Assembly: GCA_023052935.1 (NCBI GenBank)
Contig: CM041293.1
Coordinates: forward strand, 179,848,789 to 179,912,788
Origin: Piezodorus guildinii
Lineage: Eukaryota; Arthropoda; Insecta; Hemiptera; Pentatomidae
Direction: 5' to 3'
DNA length: 64,000 bases
The notes beneath the pieces were generated by a model, which saw only the letters and a program-made list of their open reading frames with translations, was not told the origin of the DNA and did no database searches. Made by a program: the position numbers and the translations under genes. This document shows positions 9,504 to 19,699 of this stretch, in pieces. How positions within the stretch are numbered: position 1 is the stretch's first letter; each line of letters opens with the position of its first letter.

Positions 9504-9541
9504 GCGAAATAAATAGGTAACACATACATAAATCCGTAGCG

Positions 9542-10204
9542 CTACAGACCGATGTGGTCCTTGGCCTCCTCTACAAGTCTTCGCCAGGTGGTTCGGTCTT
9601 GAGCAGCCGCTCGCCAGTTGTCCTCCCATCTAAGCCTGGCTCTTTCTCTTCCCCTAGCCCGGTGGAGCTTCCTATCCAGCAGCTTTTGGGGAATTTCATC
9701 GACTGGCATCCGTACAACGTGGTTACAATGCTGCACTAGCCTCCCTAAGTTAATTGTTCTCATTACATTTGCTTCGCCACAGATCTGGTAGATTTCAAAA
9801 TTTGTCCGCTGCCTCCAGTTTTCCCCGATTTTAACTGACCCTAATATCTTTCTTAGGACCTTTCTTTCAAATATGAGGAATTCCCTCTTCTCTTTACCAG
9901 TGAGGGTCCATGTCTCAGATCCGTAAGTTAAGACGGGCCTAATAAAGGTCTTATACAAAAGGCAGTTTGTACGGCGGGTGAGGTAGGCACTTCTCAGGTA
10001 CTTTCTGAGACCAAAATAGCACCTGCCGGCTTTGACGAGACGCTGGCTTGTTTCCCCGGAGATCCTGTTTCCACAATTTACAACTAATTCGAACACAAAT
10101 TGTTCGACGCTCTGGAATGCAAAGGGGTCCATTATCACAGGATGTCGGTATGCAGTCTCTGTTAAATAAATAGGTAAAAGAAAGTAAAAGATGTGAATTG
10201 TCAT
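9542..10204 (-). pseudogene. RTE-type LINE RT C-terminus (copy RTE-B)
   Basis: An open frame ends at 9542. From about residue 40 it reads as an RTE-like RT thumb and C-terminus: VNCGNRISGETSQRLVKAGR, FIRPVLTYGSETWTLTGKEK, ERKVLRKILGSVK and HVVRMPVDEIPQKL, ending WRRLVEEAKDHIGL. The first ~40 residues do not match and are probably read-through of flanking DNA, so 10204 is not a natural start. The palm (FADD) and endonuclease are absent. It belongs to a subfamily distinct from RTE-A and RTE-C. Confidence 0.75.
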
Positions 10205-10780
10205 GTGTTTGCGATGTGCAATAAATTAGAAAGCTATATTTTTCTCGAAAACTAATTATTTCTATTTAAATTCGAGTTTTATTATTAAATGATACAATCA
10301 ATGAAGGTTATTCCTTGGTTCATCTCCGACCTCGATGACAGGTGCCGAATCAGAGTGCCCTCGGTATAAACTGATTTATAGGGGACAATTCGGAGGTGTC
10401 GGATATGGCAACACTGACAGCCCTGCAAATATAGCTGGGGGGGGGGCAGGGGGTGATATAGTGAGGTCACATTTTAGCCCGGATTCGTCCACCGCCAGGA
10501 AGTTGGAACAAAACCGGGGGTCTGAGCTGAGTCAGTATTATAGTCTATTTACTGTTGCGGATCTACGGGGCTGATAGCTGTACGAAAGTTTGTTTTTTCT
10601 CTCACCAAAAAAAAAAAAAAAAAATGAAAAAAAATATAGCGAAAAAGGAAAAGAAAAAACAAAAACAAACAGTACAAGAATGGTCTCTAGGATGCATAGC
10701 TAAGAAATAGGATCTATCAAACAAGAAAATCAATAATAATAACACTAGTAATAAAAAAAAAATACCTAGCAAATAAAAAA
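10205..10780. other. GC-rich block ending in an A-rich tail
   Basis: 10330-10600 is markedly GC-richer than its surroundings, with a G run at 10439-10448, and is followed by a long A-rich run from 10604. This looks like the 3' end of an inserted retro-sequence on the plus strand. No family was recognised and no coding motif was seen. Confidence 0.4.
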
Positions 10781-11634
10781 TCTGGTGCGGGCAACACAAG
10801 ACTTTCAATTACCTCCGTTTTAAAATCGATTAAACAATCTTCAAATACAGCTAGAGATAAAAAAATAGTGAAACTATTAAACAATTACTTAAATTATATG
10901 TCTATAGAAAATGTGTTAAAAAAAAAATCAATTATATTATTAACTAAAATAATCAGTTAGTTTTATAGGCTTTTCATCACTCTTAATTATTTTTTACAAG
11001 CTTGTGTATGAGATAATGTGTTTTCTAAAATCTTTAGCTTTCCAACGGTATATCATACATGTATATTACTGCTCTTATGTTCAAAAACGAAAAATTTCAT
11101 TAAAAAATATTTTTTCAGTTTTCCCCTCTAGTTGGATATCAAATTCATTCAATTTATATATTTACCTGTTTTTTATCAGTTGTAACAAGATAATATAGTT
11201 ATTTTTATAAAATTTAACATATCGGCATTTACAACTCATCAAACTACCTTAATCAGAATGAAACTTAGATGATATTAAAGCCCATTTAATTTCACATCGA
11301 TATAAGCGAGTTTAATCAAAATTGTCGAAACCGTTTTTGAGAAAATCACAAAAAGGTGCAATATACATGGTATAAAGTGGCTCTTCTGGTTAGTCGATTT
11401 TGATCATAAAGTTTTTGTAACATTTCGGGCGTATAGTTGTTTTAAATATGAAATTTCATTTTCATAGGACTTTTTGTTTTCGACCGGGAGTCACCACACA
11501 CACACAGACCTTTTTGCGGGACTTGGTTATTTGGACTCAGGGGACCCTAAAATGTGCATTTCCGTTGAAAACTGAAATTCGAAACTTTTCACGATCGCAA
11601 TACTTTCCCTTAGTATATATAGTAAGTGAAAGTT
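10781..11634 (-). repeat. Family X repeat, near full length (X2)
   Basis: In plus-strand reading it starts TCTGGTGCGGGCAACACA and ends TTAGTATATATAGTAAGTGAAAGT, so the element is on the minus strand relative to X6 and X13. It contains the (AC)n tract before GACCTTTTTGCGGGACTTGG and the palindrome-like hairpin at its end. Its length is ~855 bp. The Mag element LTR starts about 100 bp further right. Confidence 0.85.
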
Positions 11635-11731
11635 AAATAAGGTAGTATAATATTATCTTAAATAATAAGGTAATATAATATTACCTATATTGCATAAAAA
11701 AAAAAAAAAAAAAAAAAAAAATGTTCCCAAG

Positions 11732-11850
11732 TGTAGGATATAAGTTATCATTCTTATCATTAAAATGTAACATATGTTTTTGTTGAAAAATAAAGGTTGT
11801 TGTTGTGTTGGGTTATCCTAAAACATGATGTAATTATCTTAAATCTTACA
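11732..11850 (+). repeat. 5' LTR of Mag-type element
   Basis: Starts TGTAGGATATAAG and ends AATCTTACA (TG...CA rule). It contains AATAAAGG as a polyadenylation-like signal. It matches 15780-15899 except for one base (GATGTAATTATC here, GATGTAGATTATC there). Confidence 0.95.
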
Positions 11851-11851
11851 T

Positions 11852-11864
11852 TGGCGACGAGGAT
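11852..11864 (+). promoter_or_regulatory. Primer-binding site
   Basis: TGGCGACGAGGAT starts one base after the 5' LTR, where minus-strand synthesis is primed. The matching tRNA was not determined. Confidence 0.7.
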
Positions 11865-11874
11865 ACATTACAAC

Positions 11875-13147
11875 ATGACGAAGTCACAGAGATCGAAAGA
11901 TGCGTGTGTCGATGAACAAAACACAGTGGCTGACCGAATGGCAAAGTTTTCTTTCAAAGAGTATTCTAAAGATTTGCTGTGGGAAGACTACCTGGCGCAG
12001 TTTGAGCTGGTATGTCGTGTGAAGGGCCTCGGAGGAGCTGGCAGCCTAGAAGATGCGGCGCGAAGGGATCTACTCCTAGCGAGCATCGGGCCGAGCACTT
12101 GAGGGCTCTCGGCGACCACCTCTATCCTAAGCGATGGGAAGACTGCGTCTTTGAGGAGGTTAAGGCAGCAGCGGATCTTCTGTTCAAGCCGATGGGGACC
12201 ATATTTGCGGCTCGTTTTGACTTTGAAAGGGCACAGCGGAAGCCAGGTGAGCCATTTATTCAATATTTTAATAGGCTTAAAGCACAATCTCGAAAGTGTA
12301 ACTATGGCAAGGGCCTGGACGAGCGATTGAGAGATCGTTTTGCAGTAGGCGCTAATTTTTCCGAGTTCGAGGTCGAGATACGTCAAAGATGGCCTGATGG
12401 GAATGATAATTTGGTAAGCCTATCAGGGCTAATGTTCTCTTAGAGCTAGCGCTATCGATAGAGCGTGCTAGGGGAGAGGTAAGCGGCTCATCCTCAGAGC
12501 ATCTGAATGAGGAGCTTCGCAAGGTGGATAAGAAGCATAATCCTACTAGGTGTCCAAACTGTGGCTGGGTTGGCTCTCATGGATCTAAACCATGTCCTGC
12601 TAGAAAGGCTATCTGTAGAAAATGCTCCAAAACGGGACATTATGCACGTGTTTGTACGGGCAAGAGAGGAAACGAGGTACGAGGAGTTGAAGTGGAAACG
12701 GAAAATGAAGATTCAGATTCTGATAGTTGTCATGGCAATGATATTAGAGCCATTCAGTCAAAAGTTCCGAGGGCTACAATCGATGTCAGATTGAATGGAT
12801 ATCACAGCAGGATGGAATTTGATTCTGGAGCACGAGTTTCTACCATATCTGAGTCTTTCTGGAACCGAATTAAAGGTGAGAATGATAAGCTGCAACCTTC
12901 ATCTGCTACTGTTACTTGTTATGGGAAAATTCCGCTGGAGGTAGCAGGGAAGGTTAAGATTAAGGTTAGATTGGGGAATAAAACTAAATTGTTACCAGCT
13001 ATTGTTTTAGTTAAAGAGGATGTTCCTCTTTTTGGTCTACCATGGTGTTTAGCATTTAACTTACCCTTACCAAAGGAGGTCAGTGTGCGTTCCATTGCTA
13101 ATAAGCCTGAATTTCCGGATGTACCCGCTGATATAACCAAAAATTAA
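11875..13147 (+). pseudogene. gag: Mag-type gag with protease, frameshifted
   Basis: From the ATG at 11875 the frame runs to TGA near 12102. The homology continues in a second frame (AEHLRALGDHL to about 12415) and then in a third (from 12431) down to a TAA at 13145-13147. The capsid region includes FDFERAQRKPGEPFIQYFNR. Two zinc knuckles follow, CPNCGWVGSHGSKPC (variant CX2CX5HX4C) and CRKCSKTGHYARVC (CX2CX4HX4C). The aspartic protease comes next with MEFDSGARVS as the active-site stretch. The third frame is the same as that of pol (13166-15784), so one TAA alone separates protease from RT. The frame changes could be decay or assembly error. The near-identical LTRs make sequencing indels worth checking. 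Confidence 0.85.
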
Positions 13148-13165
13148 CCTGAGGAAGTTAGGGAA

Positions 13166-15784
13166 TTGATATCTCAGTTTAAGGAAGTCTTCAAAGATGA
13201 ACTAGGCACAATTAAAGGAACAAGGGCTAAGATTCATATGCAACCTGATGCAGAACCGGTGGCTTTTCACGCGCGAAGGGTTCCTTTTCCAATGAGAACC
13301 ATGGTTGAGCAAGAGTTAACAAGATTAGAGAAAGAGGAAATAATTGAGAGTGTAGATCCAGCAGAAGCACCCATAGAGTGGTGTACTCCAACGGTTAATG
13401 TACTGAAAAGTGGTGGAGGTGTTAGGATTTGTGGTGACTTCAGGGTAACAGTTAACAAGAAAATTGTTACTGAACAGCATCTAATGCCTACATTTGAGGA
13501 CCTTACCTCAAAGCTTGTGGATGGGGAGCATTTCACCGTAATCGACCTTCGTGATGCATATCTCCAGATGGAAGTTGATCCTGATTGTAGGAAATATTTA
13601 GTAATTGCAACACACGTTGGGTTTTACCGCTACAAGAGACTACCGTTTGGTTTATCATCGAGTCCAGCGCAGTTCCAACGGTTTATGGAGAAATTGATGG
13701 AAGGATTAAATGTGGGAATACTCTTAGATGACCTCATTATTACTGGAAGAGATAAAAAGTCGCATCTGGGTACTCTGAAAGAAGCTTTGAGGCGGATGCA
13801 GGACGTTGGTTTACGCGCGAAGCTAAAGAAATGTCAATTTTTTCAAAGCTCCGTAAACTATTTAGGTCATCGTGTAGATAAGTTTGGCGTTCATCCGACT
13901 GAAGAGAAAATTGCTGCCATCAAGAACGCACCCTGTCCAAAAACTGTAAAAGAATTGAGAGCATTTTTAGGAGCGATTAACTTTTATGAGCGCTTTATTC
14001 CAAAGCTGCATGCCATTTCTGCTCCACTCCATCGGCTGACTGGAACAAAGACACGTTGGGCATGGACGTCCAAGGAAGAGGAATGTTTTCAACGTGTAAA
14101 AAAGTTACTTTCCAGTGAAAACACCTTGGTTCCATATGATTCTGAGAAACCAATTATACTATCTTGTGATGCATCGGAAAGTGGATTGGGAGTGGTCCTA
14201 ATGCATGAATTGGAAGATACATCTTTAGTTCCCATTGCATACGCCTCGCGGACATTATCTCCAACGGAAAAGAGATATTCTCCAGTGGACAGAGAAGCTT
14301 TAGCAATAATTTTTGGGGTGAGAAAGTTTAGACAATATATAATGGGTCGAAAGTTTATTTTGACTACAGATCATAAGCCCTTAGAGAGAATTTTTGGTTC
14401 TGAACGTGATCTGTCGAAAGTGGCAAATAACAGATTGTTAAGGTGGGCATTGTTACTGCAAGAATACGATTTTGAGATTAAGTATAAGAAGGGTAGTACA
14501 AACGTTTTACCTGATTGTTTATCAAGATTGCCTTTACAAGATACTGCAGAGGATATTGAGGATAAAGAAATCAAATTGATTGGAGAAGAGAACAGCCGTA
14601 TTGTAGCACCTAATCAGGATTTAAAAAGAGCAACGATAAGGGTTCCTGAATTGAGAGAAATAATTAGCTATATTGAACATGGATGGCCGCAAGACCCGAA
14701 TGTTTTAAGTAATGATATGAAATCATTTTGGAGGAAAAGAGAAGAATTGTGCTTAGAAGGAGGAATCATAACCCGCTTAGGGCGGTTGGTGATACCAAGA
14801 AAAATTCGATATAGCGTTCTGAAACAGCTTCACGCAGGCCATCCTGGGATTGCAGCTATGAGATCACTAAGCAGGTTCTATGTTTGGTGGCCGGATTTTG
14901 ACAAAGACATTGAAGCATTTGTAAGACGTTGTGAACATTGTCAGAGTAATAGAGATGATGAACAAGAGGTGCCTCTTTATCCCTGGAACGTTCCAAGTGG
15001 TCCTTGGGAGCGATTGCATTTAGATTTTGCCCAATCGGTGGAGGGGAAACATTGGCTACTAGGAATAGATGCCTTCTCCAAGTGGGCTGAGGTAGAATTA
15101 ATGGACAGAACTACCACATCAGCAATGATAAATCGACTTAGGGGATGGTTCGCTCGATACGGGATACCTAAACAGATAGTATCTGACAATGGTCCCCAAT
15201 TTCGTTCAAAAGAGTTTACAGACTTCTGTAACGAAAACAACATCCGGCATGTAACTGGAGCTCCATACCACCCCAAAACAAACGGATTAGTGGAGAGGCT
15301 AGTGAAGACATTCAAAAGAAGATATAGCTCATGCAAAAAGGAGGGTTTGAACACAACATTAGCTCTCCACCAGGTGTTGTTAGCTTATAGAAACACGCCT
15401 CAGAAAACCACTGGTTCTGCCCCGTCCCTTCTGTTTATGGGGAGAAGGTTGCCAACAGCAATTGACAGACTGCGACCAGACTTTCGAGAAGAAGTAGAAA
15501 ATCGAATTTGGCGGCAAAAGCAGTACCACGACCTCAAAGCAAGGCCTAGGGAGTTTCTAAATGGTCAAGAGGTATGGGTCCAAAATGAAAATTATAGAGG
15601 ATGGAGACCCGGCATTATTGAAGAAAGAACAGAACACTCCTACCAGGTACGGACTGGAGGCGAGACAAGGAGGAAGCATAGCGACCATCTGCAGCTTCGA
15701 GAAGGAGCGGTAGCTGAAGGACTTCCTCAGGGAGAGACTCCACACGCTTCTCAAGATCCTAACCCTTGGGGGGGAGAAGTGTAG
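13166..15784 (+). CDS. pol: Mag-type pol: RT, RNase H, integrase
   Basis: 872 codons. RT spans about residues 60-230, with GVRICGDFRVTVNK, YKRLPFGLSSSPAQFQRFM and an LLDDL box at the YxDD position. RNase H follows at about 310-430 (ILSCDASESGLG, SPVDREALAI, TTDHKPL). The integrase zinc finger is at about 560-600 (HAGHPGIAAMRSL...CEHC), then the DDE core: D in HLDFA, D in SDNGPQF and E in NGLVERL. A GPY/F-like end holds WRPGIIEERTEHSYQV. The stop TAG lies inside the 3' LTR (15782-15784). The listed Met is only the first in frame. The frame is open upstream to the TAA at 13145 and is continuous with gag-protease beyond it. All catalytic residues seen are intact. Enzymes act in the cytoplasmic particle and then at integration. 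Confidence 0.9.
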   Translation: MISQFKEVFKDELGTIKGTRAKIHMQPDAEPVAFHARRVPFPMRTMVEQELTRLEKEEIIESVDPAEAPIEWCTPTVNVLKSGGGVRICGDFRVTVNKKIVTEQHLMPTFEDLTSKLVDGEHFTVIDLRDAYLQMEVDPDCRKYLVIATHVGFYRYKRLPFGLSSSPAQFQRFMEKLMEGLNVGILLDDLIITGRDKKSHLGTLKEALRRMQDVGLRAKLKKCQFFQSSVNYLGHRVDKFGVHPTEEKIAAIKNAPCPKTVKELRAFLGAINFYERFIPKLHAISAPLHRLTGTKTRWAWTSKEEECFQRVKKLLSSENTLVPYDSEKPIILSCDASESGLGVVLMHELEDTSLVPIAYASRTLSPTEKRYSPVDREALAIIFGVRKFRQYIMGRKFILTTDHKPLERIFGSERDLSKVANNRLLRWALLLQEYDFEIKYKKGSTNVLPDCLSRLPLQDTAEDIEDKEIKLIGEENSRIVAPNQDLKRATIRVPELREIISYIEHGWPQDPNVLSNDMKSFWRKREELCLEGGIITRLGRLVIPRKIRYSVLKQLHAGHPGIAAMRSLSRFYVWWPDFDKDIEAFVRRCEHCQSNRDDEQEVPLYPWNVPSGPWERLHLDFAQSVEGKHWLLGIDAFSKWAEVELMDRTTTSAMINRLRGWFARYGIPKQIVSDNGPQFRSKEFTDFCNENNIRHVTGAPYHPKTNGLVERLVKTFKRRYSSCKKEGLNTTLALHQVLLAYRNTPQKTTGSAPSLLFMGRRLPTAIDRLRPDFREEVENRIWRQKQYHDLKARPREFLNGQEVWVQNENYRGWRPGIIEERTEHSYQVRTGGETRRKHSDHLQLREGAVAEGLPQGETPHASQDPNPWGGEV
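15768..15779 (+). promoter_or_regulatory. Polypurine tract
   Basis: GGGGGGGAGAAG lies directly before the 3' LTR, the expected primer for plus-strand DNA synthesis. It also encodes the last residues of pol. Confidence 0.85.
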
Positions 15785-15899
15785 GATATAAGTTATCATT
15801 CTTATCATTAAAATGTAACATATGTTTTTGTTGAAAAATAAAGGTTGTTGTTGTGTTGGGTTATCCTAAAACATGATGTAGATTATCTTAAATCTTACA
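15780..15899 (+). repeat. 3' LTR of Mag-type element
   Basis: 120 bp, TGTAGG...CTTACA, one base longer than the 5' LTR. The pol stop codon uses its third to fifth bases. Confidence 0.95.
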
Positions 15900-16480
15900 C
15901 CAACAAAACTGAATATCATTCATTAAAGTTTCTTAAACTCTAACTTTATTTAATAAGTCTAAAATTGATTTTAACAACCGAGGCAAGTAAGCTTGTTTTT
16001 TTATATTAGAAAATCTCAAATACGGGGTGAAGATGTGAAGCTTTTTTTTAATAGAAATCTCTCATAAAGTTAATTGAAAAATTTTTTTTCGAATTTCTTT
16101 CTCCTTTTGAATCGATATGATGTATTGAGAAGTCTTCAGTGACCTACTTGGCAGGCTTAAGTAGTTAAAGCCATGGAACGCCAAAATAAAATTCGGAAAT
16201 ATGTTTTGTTTTTCAAGAGAATAATACTCTCAGTGGATATATCGTAACTTTTTCAAGTTCTGGAAAAGAAACGCCTAAAAAAAAAGTTGCTCCTCTGGAA
16301 TTATAAATTAGGAGCTTCATAGAAAACCAACAAGTTTAGAAATTAATAGGACCTTCTGGTTGGGAACTTGGTTCCTGGCATTCTTCTTGAAGCCAGTCGC
16401 GGAATAAATTTAATTAATAGCCAAAGTTGGCTTCAGTGTAACAAAACAAAACTATTTTCTAAAGCTTCTTAAGCGAATCT
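15900..16480. other. Unassigned AT-rich DNA
   Basis: 15960-15995 (TTTTAACAACCGAGGCAAGTAAG) looks like a decayed family X right end. No gene or other element was recognised. Confidence 0.4.
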
Positions 16481-16539
16481 CTTTTGTCTTGGCGAGGGTG
16501 TAAGTTCGCCATATTGGGAATTATGATTATTAAAAGATG

Positions 16540-16990
16540 CATATATTTTATAGATCATCAGAAGCTGTATAACATCATGATCGAACAGGGAATATCTAGA
16601 AAGTTAGTAAACCTAGTAGAGATGTGTTTGTCGGAAACATTCCATAAATTAGAAATTAGAATCGGTCATAATTACTCCGAGAAATTTGAGGTGCGATCGG
16701 GTTTGAAACACGGTGACTCACTTTCACCTGTTTTATTTAATATAGCTTTAGAAGACGTCATAGAAAAAGTGAAGTGTACGGAGAAAAGTTTAAATATGGG
16801 TGATGAGATTCCGGTTTTGGTCTATGCCGATTATTGGTACTTCTAGGTGAAGACACGGAAAACATATTACTAAATACAAGTGTATTAATAAATACCAGTA
16901 AAGAAATAGGACTCGAAATAAATACCGATAAGACGAAATATATGATTAGTAGCAGAAACGGTGGCGATCATAGTGATATTGATATTGCTA
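16540..16990 (+). pseudogene. RTE-type RT palm fragment (copy RTE-C1, 5' part)
   Basis: The frame reads FIDHQKLYNIMIEQGISRKL, FEVRSGLKHGDSLSPVLFNI (the RxGL+QGD box with H in place of Q) and VYAD, then shifts frame near 16835 and continues LLGEDTENILLNTSVLIN and LEINTDKTKYMISS. The catalytic YADD is broken by the shift. It probably belonged with 17746-18310, which continues the same protein after a ~750-bp interruption. A better-preserved C-terminal copy lies at 20321-20945. Confidence 0.75.
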
Positions 16991-17745
16991 TGTTTTTGAC
17001 CGGCTGCTTTTCTAAGGCAGCGGTAGCTTAAAACTAGCTTACATACTATATTTAGTCAATATATAAACTATATTAAATGATACCATGGATCTCCTTTCCA
17101 AAGGTATCGTGTTTACCAATCCAATAGGTGGCATGCAGGGTAAGATTAAAGTAAACAAGATTCAATTAATACATTACTATAATACACATATTCATTATAT
17201 TAACTCATTGCCTAGAACTTTGATCGAGAATACTGAGGGACATTTTCGCTACTACCTTTGCCATACAATATTACAAATAACAATATACCTTTGAAACACT
17301 TAACCGGCTGGCGAAGGTGAAATCAGTCTTATGTCCCCTTTTTCGGTATTATCCTCCAGCTGCTCTCAGAACCCCGACAGCCACCTCCTCTTCTTGTAGG
17401 TGGAACCCGACTCACTCTTCTTGAGGATCAAACTTGACTCCCTCTTCGGTTCTTCTCTCTCATTCTCGTCACCTCGGGTGGGCCGATATGGGAAGTGCCC
17501 CGGTTGGCGGTATAGCCTTTGTGCTATTATTCTTATCTTTTCACCACTCTTAATATTCTTGTTGGCCGCCGCTGGGGGGAAACTACCAGAGGTTTCTGGT
17601 ACCGCTTGGGGGGGCCCATACTGATGTGAAATCTAGGAGGCTAGGTAAACACCTTTTGAAGTTTTGCCAACAAAGGTTCGTTATCTTCAATTGTTTAATA
17701 TTAAAATTATTTAATTATGAACTCCCCTCAGTATCCTCAATACAT
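16991..17745. other. Unassigned ~755-bp insertion splitting RTE-C1
   Basis: The RT homology stops at SDIDIA near 16988 and resumes at ISGHTFEPVEKFK near 17747. The intervening DNA has a GC-richer, C/T-rich right half (17320-17610) and no recognisable coding motif, LTR or TIR. The ends were not matched to a target duplication. Confidence 0.45.
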
Positions 17746-18310
17746 TACAATATATCAGGGCATACTTTTGAACCAGTAGAGAAATTCAAGTGCAATGTCA
17801 CGTTCAATGATAACAAGAACAAATGAAATCCAGGAAGAAATAAAGTCCCGGTTAAAGGTGGGAAATGCGTTAAAAATAAATCTATGTAATCAAAGGGACT
17901 CAAGGTAGCCCAAAATGGTCTTTGTGTGTCTTAAGTCTTAGATTTGAAGCAAAATTAGCCTAACACTAAAATCTTTTACATGGTTAAGTGTCTGAGCATT
18001 GCTACTTTATGCCATAAATTACATATATTTTTGACATATACACAACGCAGAATTACGAAGCTTGTGGATACAACTTAATTGTGCTACATGACAGGATATT
18101 GTGGTGACTCATACAGGCGTGTAAAGTTGTCTCATTGAGGAACGAATTCCGAAAATATTAAAAGATAGGTGCCCGAGTGGTAAGGCGAGGCGTAGGTGGG
18201 AGTATTGCGTTGCTTGATCACAGTGGTTTGGGCTTGGACGTTATCATTGGAAAAATCTGTGTAGGCAACTGGTAGTTCTCGAACCTTTGGGTACTAAGCC
18301 TATTATTATA
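17746..18310 (+). pseudogene. RTE-C1 C-terminal remnants
   Basis: 17746-17870 matches the start of the copy at 20330 (GGTCATACTTTTGAAC, AAATCCAGGAAGAAATAAAG, GGTGGGAAATGCGT). A deletion follows, and 18050-18310 gives decayed C-terminal coding DNA (GTAAAGTTGT...GAGGAACG) ending in CTAAGCCTATTATTATA, the 3' end shared with 20920-20940. There are several stops and indels. Confidence 0.65.
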
Positions 18311-19018
18311 ATTATTTTAGCTAATTGATCATAACTTTAAGTGGATGCATTTTTAAAAAGAATTTTAAGGAGATAATAACTATATTTTTATTTTATTTAT
18401 TCTCTAACTGCTGTACGTATTATTTTGTTGCTAACTGTAGATTTTGGATTATAAGATGCTCAAATAAAGAAATTTGATTACCTAGAATCCTTATTTTAGT
18501 AATATTAAGTTACACATAAAAATAAAATTGTATAAAGAGTATAAAACGAAAACAACTGTGGAAAGATAGTATAACAGAATAATGAATAATAGGAGACAGA
18601 AGTATAAAACCCAAAATTACTTCCAGACATGGGATAATACTCCGCATTCTATGAGCCATATCCCTTTGCATTAAAAGTCAAGAAAAATGTTTCAGGGAGA
18701 TATAGCGATGCTTTCAGGCTAAATTCACTTCTTTTATGGTTTTATTTTTTGTTTTTTTTTTAGTACTAGCTACCCTGGAAAAGCCAAAAATTTTCCGAAT
18801 GTAATTTCTTTTTTCCAGGAGTAATGGCGAGGGAGGCAGTAAAAGAAGCCAGTTAAGGCTGAAAACTACATGGGGGTAATATCCCGTTGGGTTCTGGAGT
18901 TCATTCTGTTCCAACTTGTACCCGATCTTACGTCCATCTTCATTTCTTTTTGAATTCAATACCAGGAGTGTGCATAAACATATTATTTCCTATTATTCAG
19001 AATTTATATAATATGTAC
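18311..19018. other. Unassigned AT-rich DNA
   Basis: No coding frame with recognisable motifs and no repeat ends were identified. Confidence 0.4.
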
Positions 19019-19699
19019 TACTATTATTTTTTTTTATTCGTATTTATTACAATTTGTCATAATAGACAATAATAATAGTGCCACAGGATCTCATTCATAC
19101 AATATTTACAATATAAACAAAAGGAAAGTCAAATTACATAAAATAAAATCAAAATAATTAAACATATACAATAACAAAATTTATAGAGAAAAAAAAATAC
19201 AAATAAATGAAGTTAACAAATAAATAAACAAAACATTTCACATTCATACCTATGTACAATATTTACAATCAGTTCGAGAACCCCGGACGGGACTTGTCCC
19301 CCCACTTGTGAAAGGACAAGCAGAGTCCAAAGGATCCCAACGCCTCCCTCTCAGCCGCATCACTGGTGAGAGCCAGCGGAAGCTAAGTAAGGGCGCCACA
19401 ACCACAATCACACCGCACATGAGAGGAGAAACTGACCAGTGTCAGAACTCCAGAATAGATGTTTACAATATTTCTCGGGGCCACTGCCGTTTCAACCTTC
19501 TTGGAGGGTTGTATGGATGAGTGGAGCTGGATGGGGATTGTGCTAGAGGATTAGGATGATGAATGAGGTTCTGGTGGAATTTGGAAAATTTAGATGGAAT
19601 CAGGTCTGAAATAAATGAAACATTAAGGTCGTGGTGCAAAGTATAGTTGGAGACATAATAAGGAGCATTTACTATTGTTCGGAGGACTTACTATTATTT
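19019..19699 (-). mobile_element. 5'-truncated Jockey LINE with 11-bp target duplication
   Basis: TACTATTATTT occurs at 19019-19029 and 19689-19699. The insert is about 95% like 59710-60390, the 3' end of the intact Jockey copy. It has a T run (A tail), the 3' UTR with GACGGGACTTGTCCCCCCAC and the last ~45 codons, then stops at GTTCGG. It is a classic 5'-truncated copy. The frame at 19308-19520 is read on the wrong strand of this UTR and is not a gene. Confidence 0.85.

Larger units (their letters stand above)
11732..15899 (+). mobile_element. Mag-type Ty3/gypsy LTR retrotransposon
   Basis: A 4.17-kb element with short LTRs (119 and 120 bp, differing by one inserted base), a primer-binding site, gag, pol and a polypurine tract, and no env. 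The flanking bases are CCAAG on the left and CCAAC on the right (4 of 5 match). Short LTRs, a PBS directly after the LTR, gag with zinc knuckles and the pol order PR-RT-RH-IN fit the Mag/SURL lineage. Near-identical LTRs point to a recent insertion, yet gag has two frame changes and a stop separates PR from RT. This copy is probably not autonomous as read. Confidence 0.85.

Noticed and set aside
14977..15354. Minus-strand frames inside the Mag pol gene
   Set aside because: Shadows of the real plus-strand coding frame, with no motifs.
19308..19520. 70-codon frame also seen at 60010-60222, apparently conserved
   Set aside because: Both are antisense to the 3' UTR of the same Jockey family. Their similarity reflects the transposon, not a gene.
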